8,584 bases of DNA from JAWLDB01 sp041686915 (GTDB lineage: Bacteria > Bacillota > UBA994 > UBA5500). Below are positions 5,282 to 8,584 of the stretch, in pieces. The notes under the pieces were generated by a model, which was given only the letters and a program-made list of their open reading frames with translations, was not told the DNA's origin and made no database searches. A program made the position numbers and the translations under genes. Numbering within the stretch: position 1 is the first letter of the stretch; each line of letters begins with the position of its first letter. The stretch is from NCBI GenBank assembly GCA_041686915.1, contig JAWLDB010000114.1:1-8584 (forward strand). Reading direction: 5' to 3'.

Positions 5282-6023
5282 CGTTGGTTCCGGCTGGCAG
5301 CAACTGAGCTGCGATTTCTTCCTGGACTACAGCTACCCGCGCATCGATTGTGCCACTGTTAGTCATTAACACAAGGTCTCCTGGTTGTAGCGAAGGGTCA
5401 TGCTCAATCTGCAGCTCTCGCAGACCTGGCAGCAAACTGCGCCATTCCTGCCTTTTTTCCCATATGTGCGCAAAGTCTTGAGCTGAGACTCGCAGCAGTC
5501 CTTCGCGGGCACCCTGCGCCGCCTTTAGCACCTGCTTGAGCGCGGCCTGTACGGCTTGGTCGTCGGAACTCAGTTTGAGTCCTATCACGCGCTCCGCGAT
5601 CGCCATAGCCAACTCCAGGGCCTCTGCTTGCGACTGTTGCAGCAGGGTCTGGTCCTTCTGCAACAACTGCTGACAAAGTGACTGTGCCTCGCGTAACTTC
5701 GACTCGGTATGTTGCGTGGCATCCTGCAGGCCTTGCTGATATCCCTGCTCCCGCCCAACGTTGTATCCTGTCTGCTGTAGCGCCTTTGCTTGCTCGTTTG
5801 CCTCCAGCAAGACTTTTTCTGCTTCCAGGCGTGCTGCTTGTACGATAGCTTCTGCTTCCGCGTTGGCAACTGCCAAGACGCTGGCTGCTTCTTCAGCCTT
5901 TTCCACAGGTGGGCTGACGGCCTGACTGTTGTCTTGATCTCTTTCATTAACTACCAGACTCAAACGCCTGGGAGATTCCATGGCAAGTTCATGCGACTTA
6001 AAGACCCTAGACAACGACCTCAT
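5265..6023 (-). CDS. fliH: Flagellar assembly protein FliH (export ATPase regulator)
   Basis: FliH binds FliI, inhibits or tunes its ATPase activity and tethers it to the C ring. The 252-residue product starts MRSLSRVFKS, similar to other Gram-positive FliH proteins. A long charged Ala/Glu/Gln-rich helix follows (about 38-130). It includes GYNVGREQGYQQG (about 86-98), a GxxxGxxxGxxxG run typical of FliH helices. The C-terminal FliH domain (about 135-250) resembles the peripheral stalk of V/F-type ATPases, with ALELAMAIAERVIGLKL and a PSLQPGDLVLMTNSGTIDARV stretch. The frame is open to 6086, but ATG 6023 is preferred because of GGAGG 5 nt upstream and the family N-terminus; a TTG three codons further in (6014) is a possible alternative. 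It overlaps fliG by 17 nt and fliI by 17 nt. Confidence 0.92.
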   Translation of the reverse strand: MRSLSRVFKSHELAMESPRRLSLVVNERDQDNSQAVSPPVEKAEEAASVLAVANAEAEAIVQAARLEAEKVLLEANEQAKALQQTGYNVGREQGYQQGLQDATQHTESKLREAQSLCQQLLQKDQTLLQQSQAEALELAMAIAERVIGLKLSSDDQAVQAALKQVLKAAQGAREGLLRVSAQDFAHIWEKRQEWRSLLPGLRELQIEHDPSLQPGDLVLMTNSGTIDARVAVVQEEIAAQLLPAGTNDGLEG

Positions 6024-7020
6024 CCCCTCCTCCCCGGCTGTAGACGATCTCACCCGAGTCTTCCAACCTGCGGATGATATTAACAATCCGCTGCTGTGCT
6101 TCCTCCACGTCGCGCAAGCGCACCGGACCCATGAACTCCATATCTTCCTTCAACGTCTCAGCAAAGCGCTTCGATACGCTGCTGAAGACCAGTTCCTTAA
6201 CATCTTCGCTAGCCACCTTAAGCGCCAAGGCCAGTTCTTTGTTATCGACCTCACGCAGTACCCGCTGCATGGCACGGCTGTCGAGCAAGGCAATGTCATC
6301 GAATGTGAACATCCGTTTCTTGATCTCTTCAGCTAGTTCGGGTGTTTGGACTTCCAGGCTTTCCAGAATAGTCCTTTCTGTACCTCGGTCGACCCTAGTC
6401 AGCATCTGCACAACAGTAGACAAGCCATCGATAGCAGTAAAGTCCTGGCCAACTAGAGTGGAAAGCTTCCTCTCCAACACTTTCTCAATCTCCCGGATCA
6501 TCTCTGGAGAAGTACGCTGCATCAGAGCAATCCGCTTAGCTATGTCGATCTGCAACTCAGGCGATAGGGAAGACAGAATTACTGCACCCTGATCTGCTGG
6601 TAGAAACGATAGGATAAGCGCAATTGTTTGTGGATGCTCTCCCTGCAGATAGTTAAGCAGTTGAGACGGGTCGGTCTTGCGGACAAAATCAAAGGGCCTT
6701 ACCTGCAAGGAAGCCGTCAGGCGGTTGATGATATCAAGCGCCTTGTCGTTACCGAGGGCTTTGGTGAGTACGTCCTTGGCGTAGTCAATACCGCCTTGGG
6801 AAATGTAATCGCGAGCAAGGCACATCTGATAAAACTCTTCCACAATGCGTTCCCGTTCGTCGGAATTAATCTTGCGCGAATTGGCAATCTCAAGCGTTAG
6901 CTGTTCAATTTGGTCTTCATCCAGATGCTTGAAAACCTCAGCTGAGACTTCCGACCCAAGGCTGATCAGCAGCGCGGCCGCCTTCTGCCTTCCAGTCATA
7001 CCAGGGTTTCGTGGTGGCAT
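6007..7020 (-). CDS. fliG: Flagellar motor switch protein FliG
   Basis: FliG is the C-ring subunit that attaches to FliF, touches the stators and generates torque. The 337-residue length is typical. The N-terminal domain (about 8-100) has MTGRQKAAALLISLG, the middle domain carries the EHPQ motif (128-131), and the C-terminal domain follows the MFTF motif (237-240). In the torque helix, charged residues can be matched to E. coli R281, D288, D289 and R297 as R285, E292, D293 and R301, so the motor interface looks intact. The frame begins with a TTG at 7026, but ATG 7020 is chosen: AGGAG at 7029-7033 is 8 nt from it and only 2 nt from the TTG. Two bases separate it from the fliF stop codon. Confidence 0.96.
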   Translation of the reverse strand: MPPRNPGMTGRQKAAALLISLGSEVSAEVFKHLDEDQIEQLTLEIANSRKINSDERERIVEEFYQMCLARDYISQGGIDYAKDVLTKALGNDKALDIINRLTASLQVRPFDFVRKTDPSQLLNYLQGEHPQTIALILSFLPADQGAVILSSLSPELQIDIAKRIALMQRTSPEMIREIEKVLERKLSTLVGQDFTAIDGLSTVVQMLTRVDRGTERTILESLEVQTPELAEEIKKRMFTFDDIALLDSRAMQRVLREVDNKELALALKVASEDVKELVFSSVSKRFAETLKEDMEFMGPVRLRDVEEAQQRIVNIIRRLEDSGEIVYSRGGGDEVVV

Positions 7021-7022
7021 GG

Positions 7023-8555
7023 TCAATTCTCCTCATTAAGCCAGGATTTAATCAGCCCGGCGAACTCCTCAGGCTTCTGTTTAGCCATCTTCTCCAGATG
7101 TTTGCGTAAACGCTGAGCTTCTGTCTCAACCGGCAGGGGCATCTCATGCTGCCCAATAGCATTCTCTACGGTAGCGGCGACAGGTGCGGGACGCAACTCT
7201 TCCACAAGCACGTTTGCAGACGGTCTTCGAGACCTGAGCAACAACGTGGCTACGACCGCCAGGAGCACGCCCATGCCAACTTTGAAGGCAAATGTTTCGT
7301 ACCAGGGTGACGCTGCAGGGATAACCGGCGGCGCCTCAGTTTCATTGTTAAAAGGCATAGCTTGTACAGAGACGACGTCTTGACGGGAAAGATCATAGCC
7401 GATTGCCGCCTGAACCGCTTGCCTGATACTTTCCGCCTGTGCCCCCAAGTCAGCTTTGTTCACGATCACCGAAACAGATAGCCGTCTAATCTGTCCAGGG
7501 GCGTAGGTAATGGTCTCACGTATCTCGTCTAGTTCGTATGTAATCGTTCTTTGCTTGGTCTCAGAAGTAGTAGAGCTTTCGCCCCCACTTGGCGTCTCGT
7601 AGCTGCCATTGCCGTTGGTTCCTGTTCCTGGTTGGCCGCCGGTCCCGCCTTGGCCGCTGTAGTATTCGCTTAGCTCCTCCAAATTGCGGACCAGGCCGGA
7701 TTGCCCACCCTGGGGGGCTTGAAAGCGTACTGTTTGGGTAGTGCGCTGGTCATAGTCCAACTCGGGAGCTACCCGCACAACTACGTTGCCTTCGCCGAAG
7801 ACCTGACCGAGCAATGTACCCAGACTCCGCTCGAGTTCCAGCTGTAAGCCTTTCTGCATCGCCTGCTGGTCACCGATGTTCGGCCCAGCTCCACTCGAGC
7901 TGGTAAGCACACGACCATCCTGATCGATGACGGTCACGTCTTCCGAACGCAAGTTTGGCACCGAGTGCGCAACCAGATGCACGATACCGGCTACCTGCCC
8001 TCCATCCAGCCGGCTTGCCGACTTGATCCAGATAGAAGCCGTGGCCGCCGTCTGACGCTTGGGGTCAAGGAAAACGGTCTCAGCCGGTAGAGCGAGTTTT
8101 ATAGAGGCATCCTGGATGCCTGATATTCTGAGCAGGGTAGTTGTAAGCTGTTCTTCCAACAGCAGCTGCATCTGCAGCTTACGTTGGCTTTCAGTCATCC
8201 CGAGGCTGCTATTGCTAAACAGGTCATATCCTACCCGGCCGCTTCGTGGCAACCCGGCAGCTGCAGCTTCCAACCTTGCCTGGTCGGCAACCTTCTGGGG
8301 AACTGCTATCGCTGTGCCAGCATCCTGCAGCCGGGTTGGGATTTTCTTTGCCTTCAGTTCAGTGGTTATGGCCGAAGCGTCCTCCAGCGACAGACCGTGA
8401 AATACTGTTACATACTGTGGCCGTAGGCCGATATAAAGCAGTGCAGCCAGCACCAGCCCTGAGATGGCAGCAATGAGAATAAACCGCAGCCGTGCTTTCG
8501 GCTGAAGTGAACTCCATCGATCTGTGATTGGGCCGATCATTGCAGAAAAGTTCAT
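7023..8555 (-). CDS. fliF: Flagellar MS-ring protein FliF
   Basis: FliF forms the MS ring in the cytoplasmic membrane, houses the export gate and anchors FliG. The 510-residue product has a first membrane helix at about 23-43 (FILIAAISGLVLAALLYIGL), the YscJ/FliF ring-building region (about 45-220), the FliF-specific collar domain (about 225-400) and a second membrane helix at about 422-440. A cytoplasmic tail ends in the FliG-binding motif (about 482-507) with LRKHLEKMAKQKPEEFAGLI and SWLNEEN. A Gly/Ser/Thr-rich insert (about 301-332) lies in the external collar region, where FliF proteins are usually variable. The ATG at 8555 follows GAGGTGG with about 7 nt spacing. Only 29 nt upstream are in the window; by the usual gene order fliE would precede, but it cannot be confirmed. 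Confidence 0.97.
   Translation of the reverse strand: MNFSAMIGPITDRWSSLQPKARLRFILIAAISGLVLAALLYIGLRPQYVTVFHGLSLEDASAITTELKAKKIPTRLQDAGTAIAVPQKVADQARLEAAAAGLPRSGRVGYDLFSNSSLGMTESQRKLQMQLLLEEQLTTTLLRISGIQDASIKLALPAETVFLDPKRQTAATASIWIKSASRLDGGQVAGIVHLVAHSVPNLRSEDVTVIDQDGRVLTSSSGAGPNIGDQQAMQKGLQLELERSLGTLLGQVFGEGNVVVRVAPELDYDQRTTQTVRFQAPQGGQSGLVRNLEELSEYYSGQGGTGGQPGTGTNGNGSYETPSGGESSTTSETKQRTITYELDEIRETITYAPGQIRRLSVSVIVNKADLGAQAESIRQAVQAAIGYDLSRQDVVSVQAMPFNNETEAPPVIPAASPWYETFAFKVGMGVLLAVVATLLLRSRRPSANVLVEELRPAPVAATVENAIGQHEMPLPVETEAQRLRKHLEKMAKQKPEEFAGLIKSWLNEEN
7029..7034 (-). promoter_or_regulatory. fliG ribosome binding site deciding the ATG start
   Basis: GAGGAG lies within the last codons of fliF. 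It is 8 nt from the ATG at 7020 and too close (2 nt) to the in-frame TTG at 7026, which rules the TTG out as the main start. Confidence 0.7.
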
Positions 8556-8562
8556 TGTGCCA

Positions 8563-8566
8563 CCTC
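8563..8566 (-). promoter_or_regulatory. fliF ribosome binding site
   Basis: GAGG, read within GAGGTGG, lies 7 nt before the fliF ATG. The remaining bases to the window edge hold no complete gene and no readable promoter; whether they include the end of fliE is not decidable from so few bases. Confidence 0.55.
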
Positions 8567-8584
8567 GAAACAGTTTATCAATCT

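Noticed and set aside
5404..5947. Two same-strand open frames within fliH (5404-5676 and 5585-5947)
   Set aside because: They lie out of frame within a well-supported FliH, and their Arg/Ser/Gln-rich products look like frame-shifted versions of its coding bias.
5265..6086. Longer FliH starting at 6086 within fliG
   Set aside because: The extra 21 residues are encoded within conserved fliG codons, while ATG 6023 has GGAGG just upstream and the family-like N-terminus.
6074..6592. 172-codon plus-strand open frame inside fliG
   Set aside because: It is antisense to a conserved gene and its Ser/Arg-rich, low-complexity product is typical of a reverse-strand shadow.
1..8584. Defence island, mobile element, CRISPR array or tRNA
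   Set aside because: All ten genes belong to one flagellar operon; no transposase, direct-repeat array, terminal inverted repeats or cloverleaf was seen.

Overview
The window is a ten-gene block of a flagellar (fla/che-type) operon. Every gene is on the minus strand, so transcription runs from the right edge to the left edge. The order is fliF, fliG, fliH, fliI, fliJ, a membrane-anchored MotE/YlxF-like gene, fliK, a short flgD, a TIGR02530-type 'flagellar operon protein', and the 5' part of flgE, which is cut by the left edge. This order matches the fliE-to-flgE segment of the Bacillus subtilis fla/che operon (with ylxF between fliJ and fliK). The extra TIGR02530 gene before flgE is an arrangement I associate with Clostridia and relatives. 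With very strong GGAGG ribosome binding sites, frequent gene overlaps, a short FlgD lacking a C-terminal domain and mixed base composition (by eye near or slightly above half G+C), a Gram-positive-type Bacillota member, probably a clostridial or peptococcal lineage, is the best guess. No species can be named.

Right part (about 3968-8555): the basal-body core and export apparatus. FliF forms the MS ring, FliG binds its cytoplasmic tail and carries the torque helix, and FliH, FliI and FliJ form the soluble export ATPase complex. Genes here are nearly gapless: fliF/fliG are 2 nt apart, fliG/fliH and fliH/fliI overlap by 17 nt each, and fliI/fliJ overlap by 4 nt. Translational coupling is likely.

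Middle part (about 956-3516): the MotE/YlxF-like protein (one membrane helix, coiled coil, MgtE_N-like tail), the hook-length control protein FliK with its conserved C-terminal domain, and a minimal hook-cap protein FlgD. Left part (1-943): the TIGR02530 gene, then the only sizeable non-coding gap of the window (400-550, 151 nt), then flgE. Hook export, hook-length control, capping and the hook protein are thus made from one transcript.

I see no mobile element, CRISPR array, tRNA or rRNA, and no obvious promoter or intrinsic terminator; promoter and terminator presumably lie outside the window. This is mostly a conventional flagellar locus. The least explained part is the 151-nt gap before flgE. 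It can form several hairpins, one of which would occlude the flgE Shine-Dalgarno sequence, and it carries an open frame that runs uninterrupted into flgE. That gap and the two poorly characterised accessory genes (MotE/YlxF-like and TIGR02530) are the best candidates for something undescribed.
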